Shown here: piece by piece, positions 1-12,105 of the stretch | Numbering within the stretch: the stretch's first letter is position 1 | Layout of the letters: every line of letters begins with the position of its first letter | Source: Meandrina meandrites | Lineage: Eukaryota > Cnidaria > Anthozoa > Scleractinia > Meandrinidae | Length of the DNA stretch: 64,000 nucleotides | Assembly: GCA_963693305.1 (NCBI GenBank) | Contig: OY855915.1 | Span: 682,001-746,000, forward strand | Direction: 5' to 3' | Notes under the pieces: generated by a model | The model's input: only the letters and a program-made list of their open reading frames with translations | What the model was told of the DNA's origin: nothing | Database searches by the model: none | Position numbers and translations under genes: made by a program

Positions 1-146
1 TTTCCAATTTCCTATTTCTAACAGCGTTTTAAAATGGTTAACTTTAATATTATTTTTAGAATTGAGTAGTTTTTGATAACAGTGATCAGTTTTTTTTTAA
101 TGATCTTGTAACTACCACGTTCGCGCCTTGTGATTATTTAGCTTAA

Positions 147-413
147 GCACAGACGTTTTTGAGCCACTGACGGCTGCAACCGGAAGGCGAATGTTTAAGG
201 TTATGGCGAACTTTTACCTCCAAAAATAAGTTAGAAAGCTTTTATTTTAGCACTTACAACTTGAATTTAGGAACTTTTACCTCCAAAAATAAGTTACAAA
301 GCTTTTATTTTAGCACTTACAACTTGAATTTAGGAACTAAAAGCTGACAATAAGCGTTCAAGACGAGAAGGTTCCATTTCCGGCTGCCGTCCGCGGCTCA
401 AAAACGCCTATGC
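147..413. mobile_element. TTAA-flanked MITE
   Basis: The two ends are imperfect inverted repeats of about 45 bp, beginning GCACAGACGTTTTTGAGCC on the left and mirrored by the right end. TTAA lies immediately outside both ends (143-146 and 414-417). No coding frame is present, so this is a non-autonomous DNA transposon. TTAA targets are typical of piggyBac, Kolobok and Sola3 families, and the sequence does not decide between them. The interior holds a 63-bp tandem duplication. Confidence 0.65.
208..333. repeat. 63-bp tandem duplication inside the MITE
   Basis: Two adjacent 63-bp copies beginning GAACTTTTACCTCCAAAAAT differ at a single position. They lie inside the TTAA-flanked element, so the duplication arose in this element copy or its parent. 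Confidence 0.9.
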
Positions 414-417
414 TTAA

Positions 418-2577
418 GAAGCCGCCAACCCGCACAAACATTTCATGTTGTTTGTCTTAGTTAGTTAAGAACTCTTCAGCTGTGAACAGTAACCTCCATC
501 GGTGGTCATGTTTTGTTTTACCTACAAAAAGTTCCAGTTATAGTTTCGAGTTCTGATAGTTTAAGTTCTTTCGATATTTTTTGATTCGACATTCGCTATT
601 CTATTTAATTGTTATTTATGCAGGTCTGGTTCTGGTCACTTTATCAAGCAAATGTTTTAAGTCATTCAAGGTCACCGCGATTCGAACCCAAACAGGTCTA
701 TAAGAATATACGAACTGCTAACAAAGAGGAACCGAATAAGCTGTAGCAGCAGGTGAAGCAGTAGTTTAGACTATTGATTCCGTAAGCGTAGCTATATATT
801 ATTTGCCCAACGTCCCAACAAAATGAACACTGAGTAAGCACATTGCTAAACGAACAAAATGAAATAAATTTGTACTCATGAAAACCAAATGCTTACTCAA
901 AAAGAGAATTTTTGAGTTTAGTTTTAAAATGATTTCCAGATATCAACTTCTAACAAGACCAAAGAGAATTTCGAAAATCACATTGTTGTAACAAGACCTT
1001 ATGGTAAGGGCCAATAGGGAATGGAGAACTCGTGTAATGCATTACGGTAATGGCGTTGCTCGTGCCTTATTGTATTTCCTGTTAATCAAAGTCGAACACA
1101 GTGAACTTCTCATATAACATTATTACGAAACATTAAAGTCTGTTGCTCACTATTTGTCAAAACACGGCTTCCAAAGACTTCTGGAAGATTCATTTTTTTA
1201 AAATCAATTCCTTCAGTAGCTGTACGACATAGTTTGCTATTTCACTTCAGCTCGCGTCTTTTCAGTCCAGACTCTTTTAAGAGAGATCAAACCCTCATCC
1301 ATTGTCATCCTCTATACCCAACGACTTGCTTAGCCGAGATTCACCACTTTTGATAAGCACGTCATAGTCTATATATAGTCTAAAGTAGTGCTAACGGCAC
1401 TTCTTTTTCTCGCACCCCGCTATTACGGATTCTCAGGCTCCTGCCTATTACGGACACCAAACAACGTCCAGTGTGAGGAGAGAAAAATTGATTATTTGGT
1501 TAAATTTATTTATTCGCTTTCGCTGATAAAAATATAGAAAATCCAACGTAGAAATTATTGTTTTAGTTTTTGAAGTAGCAGGTTAATTTTCCAGTTCATT
1601 AACAGTAGCAAGCACCTGTTGTTTTGTTGTGGATCATAACTGTAAATAGCGTTGAAGTGTAACGGAACCCGCACTTGTCTTTTGTATAACTGTTATCTAC
1701 CTGCACTGTTTTGAAAGTGATTAATCTTGTAAAAGCGAAATTCCCTTATAGCCAATAGTCCTTCCTGAAATGTCTTAAATAATGCTTAAGTTAGACTAGT
1801 TAATGACATTACCTAATGCGTTAGCATTGTAGTTTCGGCTTAAATAGAACTGCACTGTAAAATGTTCTTTGGTTACGCACTGAACTGCCCTCAGAAGTCA
1901 TGCCCCCGGTGATGGGACGCCGGTTCTTCAACTTCCCATTTTATGTTACATTCGGGTTATGTTATTGGAGTAAACTCTACTGTTGGAGCCAAGTAACCGT
2001 GTGATTTCTGCTGTCCGTAAGTTCGTTTTGCTGTAACAGATCCCGTCTTCCCGTTGCTGCAAGCGTGGTTCCCCCTCTGCTAGTTGTAAGGAGAACGACT
2101 GAAATAGCCCCAAAACCTATTATCACACCAGAGCGTGCCCGCTATAACGAGAGTTGACTGTAACTACCGTTTCTCTTGTTGTGCCGCCAAAACGTGAGAA
2201 TAACTTTAATAAATCCAGAGCTTTTTTACGACTGTTTTTGCGTATGCAAAAGGAGAGTTACGGAATGAGTGGCGATTTGAAGCCATCCTTCCTTCACTCC
2301 TTCAGACGATCAGATGTAAACAAAAGGCCGTTGACAGATGGTTGGCAGACCTACATGTAACGCCACTCTCAGTTTGACGTTGCGGTTTATTAAGACCGAT
2401 GACAGACCACTGTACTTTACGCGCTAATGGTTTTGTTTTGATGGGTATGTGATGATAATTTGAAAATCGATTGTGAACATATTTTATTTTTTACCTTAAA
2501 TCAGGTGTATGTTGTTTCTGCCCTATAGAAAAATCAACAGAATTTTCTTAAGTTTGCATGTGACGGTGAAAGCGAAA
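418..2577. other. Non-coding stretch, nothing recognised
   Basis: AT-rich sequence with only short open frames, none with a recognisable domain or consistent splice context. No RNA gene or mobile-element end was seen. Confidence 0.5.
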
Positions 2578-2967
2578 TTGAAAGCGAAGTTTGTGTAATC
2601 GCTAGCTGACAGAAGATTATCAGTGTCACGCGACAAAGGTCAACCTAGCCGATTTCAAAATAAATTTTATGCGACGCTTAATCTTCACAGCAATCAAAGA
2701 ATGCAATATCAAACTTACCATGCTCATGGCACTATCAAAACACATTCCGGAAATTGACGTCAATCGTACACGCTGTACAGGGAAAAGAGTGTACATGCGC
2801 TAGCACGAAAACACGCAAACTTGAATTTGTCTGTTTGGAGCTTGCTTCTTTTTCAACCAATGCAAAACAAAATGAAAAACACCGTAAATCCGTATAGATC
2901 TTTACAAGTGATGCACGTTCGACTTCGACGATTTAATTCGTCACTTGTTAAATAGAAGCGACAAGAA
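2578..2967. repeat. Direct repeat, copy 1
   Basis: About 390 bp beginning TTGAAAGCGAAGTTTGTGTA that recurs at 3481-3857 in the same orientation with a few substitutions and a short deletion. A shorter third copy of the left edge (about 56 bp) lies at 3916-3971. No protein is predicted. It may be a solo remnant of a longer dispersed repeat. Confidence 0.85.
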
Positions 2968-3480
2968 GGAACAATTACATCGTGTGCTTCACAGCGACAA
3001 CCTATATCAACGCATTTCAAACACCTTTTATAGGCCTCGGAGTTAAGAAGTGCCCTTGCTGAGTTTTATAACCCACAACAGATAAATGTTCATCGCATGC
3101 AAGCAAAATCATCAGCACAGGTCGCAGCGGAGAACACTCGAGTTTCAACGACGAGATAAAATCTGGAGCGAGATTTATTCCTAGCAGAAGACTACCTATC
3201 CCAAAAGCCAGAGGACCCTACCGCAAGTAAAAGAGGAACAACAAAACTCACAGTATAAGCAACCAAAATAGCGGTCGCAGAAGACAGGCAAAGTCATATT
3301 TTAAAAGCATATTAAAATAAAAGACGATGCGCGGATCGTTAAAAGTGATCATATGTTTTCAAACACGAATAGAAAAATACATAGAAAACAACTTGCCCCA
3401 AAAGTTATCCAGATATACACGCAATCGAATTCCACCAAAAAGTCGTTCCACGTGCCATTGAGTTCACCACAAAATCAGAC

Positions 3481-3857
3481 TTGAAAGCGAAGTTTGTGTA
3501 ATCGCTAGCTGACAAGATTATCAGTCTCACGCGACAAAGGTCAACGTAGCCGATTTCAAAATAAATTTTATTTTTCACAGCAATCAAAGAATGCAATATC
3601 AAACTTATCATGCTCATGGCACTATCAAAACACATTCCGGAAATTGAACGTCAATCGTACACGCTGTACAGGGAAAAAAGTGTACACACGCTAGCACGAA
3701 AACAGGCAAACTTGAATTTGTCTGCTTGGAGCTTGCTTCTTTACAACCAATGCAAAACAAAATGAAAAACAACGTAAATCCGTATAGATCTTTACAAGTG
3801 ATGCACGTTCGACTTCGACGATTTAATTCGTCACTTGTTAAATAAAAGCGACAAGAA
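3481..3857. repeat. Direct repeat, copy 2
   Basis: Second copy of the 2578-2967 sequence, lacking about 14 bp near its middle. The 510 bp between the copies has no recognisable gene. Confidence 0.85.
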
Positions 3858-3971
3858 CTCGCACGAACACATTAAACGATGACGTCATCGCTTAAAAAAC
3901 AGCCCTTTGATTATTTAAGTTTGCATGTGACGGAGAAAGCGAAATTGAAAGCGAAGTTTGTGTAATCGCTG

Positions 3972-5169
3972 GCCGTATAAAACAACGAATCGACTTACTC
4001 GATTTCATAACCCTCAAAATGGCAGCGATAACAGACCATCTTTTCATGATATCAGAACCTGGCCGACTGTACTGACTGTAATCAACGCAGAGGCTCCAAA
4101 ACGGCGTCCCGCAGGCCTGTGGTTGTACAAATTATTGCGAAAGATCTATTTAATCGTGAATACAAAACGGGTTGACAGATGGTTGACAGACGTAACGCGA
4201 CTCCCGTAGTTTCGGGTCTTTTGGCGTGACAATTTCGTGTTCCGGCCTGTAACAGTCTAGGGTGCGAATGTAGACGTTTCTACAGCGCAATCGCTTTTAT
4301 CTATGTACATTAACAAAGTTGAGTTCCCGAGGTTTCTTCTAGTATTATTTGATTGATAAACCGTGCAAGACTCGAAGCGTCAAGAAGTTCAGCAATCGAC
4401 CACGGCTAGGCTCGAAGTTCGTGAAGGCTTGGGAAATAATGTTGAGTTTGCTGGGGATTACAGGCCCCTCATGTGTTGGGCAACGAGCCACAGAGGACAA
4501 CCAGTTGCTGTGGCTTTATTTTATCCACCAAATAGGTTGATATTGTTATGCTTGCTACTAATGAATCTGTGTAGAAGTTTTTACTAGAGTTATTTTCTTT
4601 AATCTGGACCCCGAACTCCAACGTTGTCAGGTGTGACGTATGATTTGTTTAAAGCGATGCAGGTTAGACCGCGTTGCGATTTGATAAATCCTCATTTATT
4701 AATCATTCATTTTCCGAGTTCAGTAGCTCATTGCCACTTCCAAAAAAAACAGTCGTTGCACATAGTGCCTTTGATTTACTTTTTGTTTCGATTTAGAAAG
4801 CCTAACCAACCGTGGCTCCCGTTTATATGTATTTTTATTACCTCTTACCTCTTCTCGATAGCGTATGTAATTGCCAAGGAGAGAAGAAAAGCTCTTACGG
4901 TTGAACGACTGCCTTATCCGTAAATAACTTCCGAAAATTGAATAAAAGAATGTGGTTCCGCTTTGGAGTTTTTATGCAAAACCCTTTTAATCGTTTTGAT
5001 TCACTTCGTAGATAAAGAGGTCGGCAAGCAAGAGAAGGAACCATTATAATCGCCATTTTATAATTTGTCCTTGAATTTTCGTCAATCTTTTTTAGGTTTA
5101 GCAATTTACCTGGTAAATGATTGATATCAAATGGGTTGGTCAAAGCATTTTACTTGCTTTCTACTGATT
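3972..5169. other. Non-coding stretch, nothing recognised
   Basis: Several overlapping short frames of 60-100 codons occur here in different frames. None has a family signature or conservation elsewhere in the window, so they are treated as chance. Confidence 0.45.
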
Positions 5170-5365
5170 TAATTGATGATCTGAACTAAAATCGAAACTA
5201 AAAGCAAAGCGACATCCATTTAGTGGTAAAAAAATTCTCAATTACTGTTTTCATGTTACTTCAATAAATAAACCGTTACCTCGTGCAACATGTAACCTGC
5301 TATGCATTGCTTGTGTCATATTGCCAAACTACTCAACTGAAGAAGGAACAGCCTTTCAAGCACGT
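5170..5365. repeat. Dispersed repeat shared with 41.96-42.15 kb
   Basis: The stretch from CCATTTAGTGGTAAAA through the CTCGTGCAACA(T/C)GTAACCTG motif to GAAGAAGGAACAGCC is found again near 41960-42145 in the same orientation with moderate divergence. It is an interspersed repeat of unknown class. Confidence 0.6.
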
Positions 5366-5870
5366 ATTTAGACTGCAAAACAGCCATATTTTTTTGCGCA
5401 CCCGCTCGAGTGGTTTTCGAATCGAGAGGTCTGGAACCAATGTCAAAACGGGCGTGTGAGGCTCGGGTGACGATCGGCGGTTCGCGCACCTTAATTTGAT
5501 ACACGAATGTTCAATGATTTTAGAGGAAAAACGACTGTTTTGCAGTCTAGCACGTATTAGTCTATAAGTTTTACAGGAAACCATATTACTTTTAGTTCCT
5601 AATATTTCAAACAATTCCATGTTCCCCATGCCATGACACGTGGCTCGTTTTATTAGTGCGTGCTCAAGTAAACGCTGACGCTGTTATTCAACAAGTTCGC
5701 ACGATGCCCATATATGGTCTGGACGTCCTTGGTGTTACGTTATCCGTACCCAACATATCCTGCGAGTTACGTAGGTCGCTTCAATTCGTACGAAGTATCG
5801 CAAAGCGCTGCATAACCACAGTATTTTTAGCTGTAAAATAGTTTTCGTTGACAATTTGTTGAATAATAAA

Positions 5871-5982
5871 ACAATTATCCTGCTCAATCTTGCGGAATAT
5901 CGTCTGATTTTAGCAAACTCGTCCTACGGCCTCGTCGGCTAAGTATCAGGCGATATTTGGCGCGATCTCGCAGGATAATTGT
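5871..5982. mobile_element. Foldback (hairpin) MITE-like repeat
   Basis: The arms ACAATTATCCTGC and GCAGGATAATTGT pair, as do inner segments GAATATCGTCTGA and TCAGGCGATATT, around a centre CGTCCTACGGCCTCG. The right arm, beginning CTAAGTATCAGGCGATATT, is also the first sequence of each downstream tandem unit (11020, 15478, 54826). A copy of this hairpin was therefore present when the unit was first duplicated. Confidence 0.65.
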
Positions 5983-7299
5983 TAAATATGATGAAACTGC
6001 AATATTATATCACTGCTCGGCCGAAGTTGAAAGATATCGAAGTTTAAAGAGCCGCTCAAGCAGGAATTACTTTAGTGCTTTGTCAAGCAGACACAGTGGC
6101 GGATCCTTAGTTTTTCGGAAATATGCATTTTCTTTGATCTGCCGGTATTTATTCCCAGAATTCAACATTCATAGTAAAACGCCCCCCCCCCCCCTCCCCC
6201 CTTAAGTAAAAAGGTCTGGCTCCGCCTGACATACTCAATTTAGCGGAAAATATTTCAAACAACTCAATGATTCTCATAAGATGAAGTCTCGCTGTATTAC
6301 TGCTCAACTAAAGGTAAAAACCGTTCACATGAATACTAATAGTGTGTTTTATTGTCCAACTGCACCCACTACAAATACCAAATGGAACGAGCAAGTATAA
6401 CCCACGAAATCATCGAGTTAAGTTTCACGATGCCCATATATGGTCAGAAAGTCATTGTTATCCATATCATCAGTACATAACACATATTTAACAATTCTTC
6501 CATGAGCCCGCGTTTGATACGAGGCGGTAAATAGCCAACAGGGCGTTAAAAAGGAAGAGCGGCGAAACGGCCAGAGCGCTCTTGGACGATGCGTGATGCG
6601 GAGTAGGACTGGGTCGAGCGCGCTCCACTGCAGCAAAGATCAAAACATGGCGGCAAGTGAGAGGCGATGGCTGGTGGAGAAATGTGATTGCTACGCAAAA
6701 CCAGTAAGGCGATTCCGCGAAATTCTTTTGGAAATGAAATAACGATATGTTTCCTTAACTGTAAGAAGTTACAAAGACTTTGACTCTGTGAACGGAGTGT
6801 TGAAATATAAATAAAACCAACTTGCTCGAAAGGTATTTTGCCCTTTTTCGAACGCCATAAATCAAGCACCAATTTCATGGAAAATATTTTAGCGGATGGC
6901 TCAATTTTCAAGCAGTAAGTAGAGTAAGTATTGCTTTTTCATCGGTGTAAATCTCATTCTGAACTTTTTTGAACTTTTTGAGTTAGAGGCTTTGAAAGTT
7001 TATACTGACTTAATACTTTTAATATTGTTATACCTTGGGGTATACCAGGGCTAAAGGCATTGCTATGACCTGTTGTCTAATGTTTTAAGAGACAATGCAG
7101 TAACCCGTTCCGAGAGGTCAGAAAAGTATCGAAATATAAGAGGAAAGAAAAAAATTGACTTGGAAAAATTGGAGTCTTCTAATTCTTAAACAGCATTTAC
7201 ACAAATCACCTTTATTCTTTTCAACAAGCTACAGTCCACAAAAATCTGCAACTACACTAAAATGCAATCAGTGTTAGTGTGAGGCATTAAAGCTGTGAT

Positions 7300-9747
7300 T
7301 TAAGCAATATATCCTGGAGGAGGCGGTAGGCATTTTGCTGGCCTGCCTTCAACAGCTGGTAGGCACCATTCATACCCGGCCTTACAGTTTAATCTTCTTG
7401 CTTCACTTAGGCTACAACCTGGAATATGAATTTAAAGGGAAAAGCGATTGTCAATGAATGACGAAATATATACTTATATTTTTTATCGTGGATTCGAAAC
7501 CCTGGATCATCAGATCCGCGGGCTCCATCGCGTTACCCATTAAGTAACCACATCTCCCAAAAGGCCACAAATGGTTAATTTTAAATCTTCTTACAGGAGT
7601 TCGACTAAAAATACCCTTGATTGAAAAGGTAAATTAAGTGAACGTAACTTAGATAAAACATCACAATAGCGTGCATTTAATTTTAATGTTTAACACAAAC
7701 GAAATAACATCAGTTGTTTTAAATTCAAAATGATAGAATGGGTCGTATTCCTTACCGCAAAGGCTCCACCGGCCAGATCTGTAGTTACTATCCCATGCAC
7801 ACCACGGCCTATGATAGTTGGCATAAGTACAGGTGCTGTGACTCTTGCCTTTATACCGGAAAGGAAACTTGCAATCATTTTGAAGCCCGATCACTGCAAA
7901 AGAAATGTTTTGAACTTTCTAATTCATGGGTTACTGTGAATTGAACTAAGGAGCCGCCGAGGTGATTGAAAATATATGCGCTTGCACATATCTTAAAAAT
8001 ATAGATATAGTTCGAAACAGTAATAACGGCTTGGCTTGCAAGAGAAATAAACCGTCGTTTTTCTTGAAAACGAGTACCGGGACCTATCAATTTTTGTCTC
8101 TTTTTCTGAGTCTAGCAATCACCTTCTTTCTATTAAATGCATGTATAAACAACTTTCTATTGTCGAAAAATTAATAATCAACGGAAACGCAAACTTAGCC
8201 AGTACTCGTGATGATATAATTGTGACCTCCAAATCACTGGCATGTACTAAAACCCGAAACAACGAAACGAAACCACCGAAACGAAATGAGCGAAACGACC
8301 GAAACGACCGAAACGAAACCGCCGAAAAAACCGAAACGAGCGAAAGGAAACAAAATCACCGAAACAAGCAAAATCCATTATCATTATTGAGAGCTAACCG
8401 TAAACAGGCTAACCTGAGCGATATTCAGGCTAACCGGAGTGCCATTCAGGCTAAACGGAGTGTACCTTGCACTCAGGTTAGCCTAAATAGCACTCCGGTT
8501 AGCCTGAATATCGCTCAGGTTAGCCTGTTTACGGTTAGCTCTCAATAAAAGTAATGGTTTTCTTTGTTTTGGTGATCTTGTTTCGTTTCGCTCGTTTCGG
8601 CCGTTTCGGTTGTTTCGGCGGTTTCGTTTCGGTCGTTTCAATGGCTTTGCTCGTTTTGTTTCGGTGGTTTCGTTTCGTTGTTTCGGGTAAAACGTAATAT
8701 TAAATTAGGCCTCAATGAATGACACAATTAAGGGTAAATTTAACATCAGCGAACGAAAAATGATAAGGCGGCACTTCTATACATCAAGTTTCACAATGCT
8801 GTATCTTTTCTTAATGCGACAAACATTGACCAGAGATTTCAAAAAATATCTGAATATTGCCCGAAGGGTATTCAAACGTTTCCAACCTGGCAAGTATTCT
8901 ATATCACTCAAGAAAGATCTGAAGATAATCAGACCTTATAGCAGATATACCGGTATTTGTTTTCCTTCGACCTTTGACGACGTATTCAATTTGAGACATC
9001 CAGCTTAATGACAAACGGCGACAGGCGCTAGGAAACTACATTTGCGTCGTTCGTGAGAATTGCTGAATGTGCGTCACTAGACCATCTTCGAAATAATTGT
9101 CAAAATCGAAGAGATGAAGATTTATATATTTAACTGAAACTTTTTAAGACTTTAACTGCACTATTTGTGATCGTGATCTTATGAAAAGGCGAGGTTGTAA
9201 TACACCAGTGTATAGAAAGTGTATCTAATTGTACTGACACAAAAGTGATAACGCCGTCTTCTAGGTCGTAGAGTTGTACAATTTGATTTCGGAGTATTCC
9301 ATGCTCGCAGCATTGTAGTCAATGCTAAGTTGTCGTGAAAGTGTTAAACATTTTAAAGACTTTAATCATTGTTACAGCATAAAATGTACTCCCAACAAAC
9401 CAAATTCGCGTTTCAAACAAAGAGCCCGTAAACATTTAGAAAATAGCGTCATCTTTTGATTGTGTTGCGTGGATAAGTTTATTCACTCACGGTTACAGAA
9501 TTCAGTAACTTCCGGTTAACAACTTCTTAAAAAGATAATTATGGCATTGTTGGTTTAACAAAGGTGCAGAAGAAGTGAAGATGTGAAGGAGAAAAGATAA
9601 CGATCACATTGACCAAATTCAAAGCTCTAAGGGTACAATTATGCTCCATTAGTAAGGCATTTTAATTTATGACAAAAATCGAAACGACTTACCGCCTGTA
9701 CTTAGCATCACCAAAACTGCAACGGACAACACCACGAGAATCTTCAT
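7300..9747 (-). CDS. Secreted FN2-domain small cysteine-rich protein, copy A
   Basis: Three coding exons: 9693-9747, 7756-7893 and 7300-7418, giving 103 residues. Exon 1 codes the signal peptide MKILVVLSVAVLVMLSTG. Exon 2 codes one fibronectin type II domain (C-x13-C-x9-C-x13-C, with FPFRYKGK, PWCAWDSNY and RWSLC). Exon 3 codes a tail with four more cysteines, containing LPAVEGRPAKC and ending PPPPGYIA. Both introns are phase 1, with GT/AG ends (GTAAGT and GTAAGG donors, GCAG and CCAG acceptors), so the FN2 exon is a symmetric module as in shuffled extracellular proteins. An AATAAA signal lies at 7211-7216. FN2 domains usually bind collagen, glycans or phospholipid headgroups; the ligand here is unknown. 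Intron 1 holds a long foldback repeat. The protein is likely secreted; any role in defence, venom or matrix is not shown. Confidence 0.82.
7481..7560 (-). repeat. tRNA-like SINE fragment in intron 2
   Basis: On the minus strand this stretch reads like a degenerate tRNA: a D-arm-like GTGGTTACTTAATGGGTAAC, an anticodon-arm-like GAGCCCGCGGATCTGATGATC, and a B-box-like GTTTCGAATCC that matches the pol III consensus at all but one position. The same sequence sits in intron 2 of every other copy (about 12293, 16840, 31745, 44778, 51003 and 56335), so it was inserted before the family expanded. It could be an old tRNA pseudogene rather than a SINE head. Confidence 0.35.
8241..8688. repeat. Nested-minisatellite foldback in intron 1 of gene A
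   Basis: A 450-bp palindromic structure. The outer arms are built of CCGAAACGA-type repeats on the left and TTTCGTTTCGG-type repeats on the right. The inner arms are CAGGCTAACCTGAGCGATATT-like repeats read forward and then in reverse complement, meeting near 8468. The right end is truncated at GTTTCGGGT compared with the copies in C and F. RNA of the host intron would contain a very long hairpin. Confidence 0.9.
8715..9008 (+). other. 97-codon open frame antisense to intron 1, probably not a gene
   Basis: An open frame starting MNDTIKGKFNISERK repeats at 13530, 52344 and 58180. In copy C its start is missing and a MITE interrupts it. Between copies A and F, eight of nine base changes alter the amino acid, which is what neutral drift gives. 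It resembles no family I recognise. The frame probably survives because the copies are recent. Confidence 0.2.
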
Positions 9748-9875
9748 TGTTAAAAATCTCTTCTCTTGTTTACGCTTCTAACTGGCTTGCGTCCCTCAAA
9801 AATTCGCTAGATGTTTGTTTGCTCACTAATATCGAATGCTTGAGGTAATTCAATTTGCTTCTATTCCTTTGCCCT

Positions 9876-9890
9876 ATAATATAAACCAAT
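9876..9890 (-). promoter_or_regulatory. TATA/CCAAT-like core promoter of gene A
   Basis: On the minus strand ATTGGTTTATATTAT lies about 130 bp upstream of the ATG. The same block is kept in B, D, F and G at the same distance. It combines a CCAAT-box half (ATTGG) and a TATA-like TTTATATTAT, and would place the transcription start near 9850. Confidence 0.6.
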
Positions 9891-9940
9891 CATATTCCAT
9901 CGTCCGCCGCGTATCTATTCAGCGTATCTATCTATTTTCG

Positions 9941-11019
9941 AAGTCGTTTCGACGCAAAAATTATTTTATGCTTGTCGCCATGGTTGCAGAATACCGCTCA
10001 TGTGAGCAGTGCTTGCATTGGTTTTTATGACTCATACTCCGATGAGAAACAAAATAATTATGGCCGTTAGTTTTAAGATTTTTCTAAAACATCAACAACA
10101 AAGATGAGAAGAACTTTCGTACTCGTTTCGACGCGATAATCATTTTGTGCTTGTCGCCATGGTTGCAGAATACCGCTCATGTGAGCAGTGCTTGCATTGG
10201 TTTTTGTGACTCATACTCCGATGAGAAACAAAATAATTATGGCCGTTAGTTTTAAGAATTTCTTTAAAACATCAACAACGAAGATGCGAAGAACTTTCGA
10301 AGTCGTTTCGACGAGATAATTATTTTGTGCTTGTCGCCATGGTTGCAGAATACCGCTCATGTGAGCAGTGCTTGCATTGGTTTTTGTGACTCATATTCCG
10401 ATGAGAAACAAAATAATTATGGCCGTTAGTTTTAAGAATTTTTCTAAAACATCAACAACAAAGATGAGAAGAACACCCGGAGTCGTTTCGACGCGATAAT
10501 TATTTTGTACTTGTCGCCACGGTTGCAGAATACCACTCATGTGAGCAGTGCTTGCACTGGTTTTTGTGACTCATACTCCGATGAGAAACAAAATAATTAT
10601 GGCCGTTAGTTTAAGGATTTTTCTAAAACATCAAAAACAAAGATGAGAAGAACATCCGGAGTCGTTTCGACGCGATAATTATTTTGTGCTTGTCACCATG
10701 GTTGCAGAATACCGCTCATGTGAGCAGTGCTTGCATTGGTTTTTGTGACTTATACTCCGATGAGAAACAAAATAATTATGGCCGTTAGTTTTAAGAATTT
10801 TTCTAAAACATCAGCAACAGAGATGCGAAGAACATCCGGAGTCGTTTCGACGCGATAATTATTTTGTGCTTGTCACCATGGTTGCAGAATACCGCTCATG
10901 TGAGCAGTGCTTGCATTGGTTTTTGTGACTCATACTCCGATGAGAAACAAAATAATTATGGCCGTTAGTTTTAAGAATTTTTCTAAAACATCAGCAACAG
11001 AGATGCGAAGAACATCCAG
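9941..11019. repeat. 180-bp upstream tandem array, six units (gene A)
   Basis: Six units of about 180 bp start at roughly 9943, 10121, 10301, 10481, 10661 and 10841. Each begins GTCGTTTCGACG and contains GTCGCCATGGTTGC, TGACTCATACTCCGATGAG and a 13-bp inverted pair (ATAATTATTTTGT and ACAAAATAATTAT). TGACTCA, the AP-1/bZIP heptamer, is intact in five of the six. The array starts about 50 bp beyond the promoter block, so it could act as an upstream regulatory array or be a satellite. Confidence 0.9.
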
Positions 11020-12105
11020 CTAAGTATCAGGCGATATTCCGCGCGATTTCGGAGGCTAATTGTTAAATATGATGAAACTGCAATATTATATCACTGCTCG
11101 GCCGAAGTTGAAAGATATCGAAGTTTAAAAAGCCTTTGTCAAGCAGACACAGTGGCGGATCCTTAGTTTTTCGGAAATATCTCATTTTCTTTGCTCTGCC
11201 GGTATTATCTTCGAAGAATTCAACATTCATAGTCAAACGCTCCCCCCTCCCATTAAGTAAAGGTCTGGCTCCGCCTGACATAACAGATATTTAACAATTC
11301 TTCCATGAGCCCGCGTTTGATACGAGGCGGTAAATAGCCAACAGGGCGTTAAAAAGGAAGGGCGGCGAAACGGCCAGAGCGCTCTTGGGCGATGCGTGAT
11401 GCGGAGTAGGACTGGGTCGAGCGCGCTCCACTGCAGCAAAGATCAAAACATGGCGGCAAGTGAGAGGCGATGGCTGGTGGAGAAATGTGATTGCTACGCA
11501 AAACCAGTAAGGCGATTCCGCGAAATTCTTTTGGAAATGAAATAACGATATGTTTCCTTAACTGTAAGAAGTTACAAAGACTTTGACTCTGTGAACGGAG
11601 TGTTGAATTATCATAAATAAAACCAACTTGCTCGAAAGGTCTTTTGCCCTTTTTCGAACGCCATAAATCAAGCACCAATTTCAAGGAAAATATTTTAGCG
11701 GATGGCTCAATTTTCAAGCAGTAAGTAGAGTAAGTATTGCTTTTTCATCGGTGTAAATCTCATTCTGAACTTTTTTGAACTTTTTGAGTTAGAGGCTTTG
11801 AAAGTTTATACTGAATTAATACTTTTAATATTGTTATACCTTGGGGTATACCAGGGCTAAAGGCATTGCTATGACCTGTTGTCTAATGTTTTAAGAGACA
11901 ATGCAGTAACCCGTTCCGAGAGGTCAGAAAAGTGTCGAAATATAAGAGGAAAGAAAAAAATTGACTTGGAAAAATTGGTGTTTTCTAATTCTTAAACAGC
12001 ATTTGCATAAATCACCTTTATTCTTTTCAACAAGCTACAGTCCACAAAAATCTGCAACTACACTAAAATGCAATCAGTGTTAGAGTGAGGCATTAAAGCT
12101 GTGAT

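Larger units (their letters stand above)
5939..11019. repeat. Tandem locus unit 1 (carries FN2 gene A)
   Basis: First of three adjacent direct repeats of about 4.5-5 kb (next at 11020 and 15478). Each starts at CTAAGTATCAGGCG and holds, in order: a 3' flank with a conserved GC-rich block (about 6470-6660 here), the three-exon FN2 gene on the minus strand, and, in this unit, an array of six 180-bp repeats. Identity to unit 2 is very high in both exons and introns, which points to recent duplication or ongoing gene conversion. Confidence 0.9.

Noticed and set aside
6546..6911. Minus-strand frame of about 120 codons repeated in each tandem unit
   Set aside because: It lies in the 3' flank beyond the polyadenylation signal, varies in length between copies (C has a large internal deletion), and shows no domain; part of it is a MITE arm.
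7730..7944. Plus-strand frames opposite the FN2 exon (also at 12538, 17076, 51254, 57189)
   Set aside because: They are shadows of the FN2 coding sequence, which has signal peptide, splice sites and domain pattern on the minus strand.
8241..8688. CRISPR-like array in the repeated CAGGCTAAC units
   Set aside because: The units are mirrored minisatellites without unique spacers, in a eukaryotic intron.
8715..9008. 97-codon frame repeated four times on the plus strand in intron 1
   Set aside because: Differences between copies are mostly replacements, copy C is broken by a MITE, and the sequence is intronic to the FN2 genes; conservation is explained by recent duplication.
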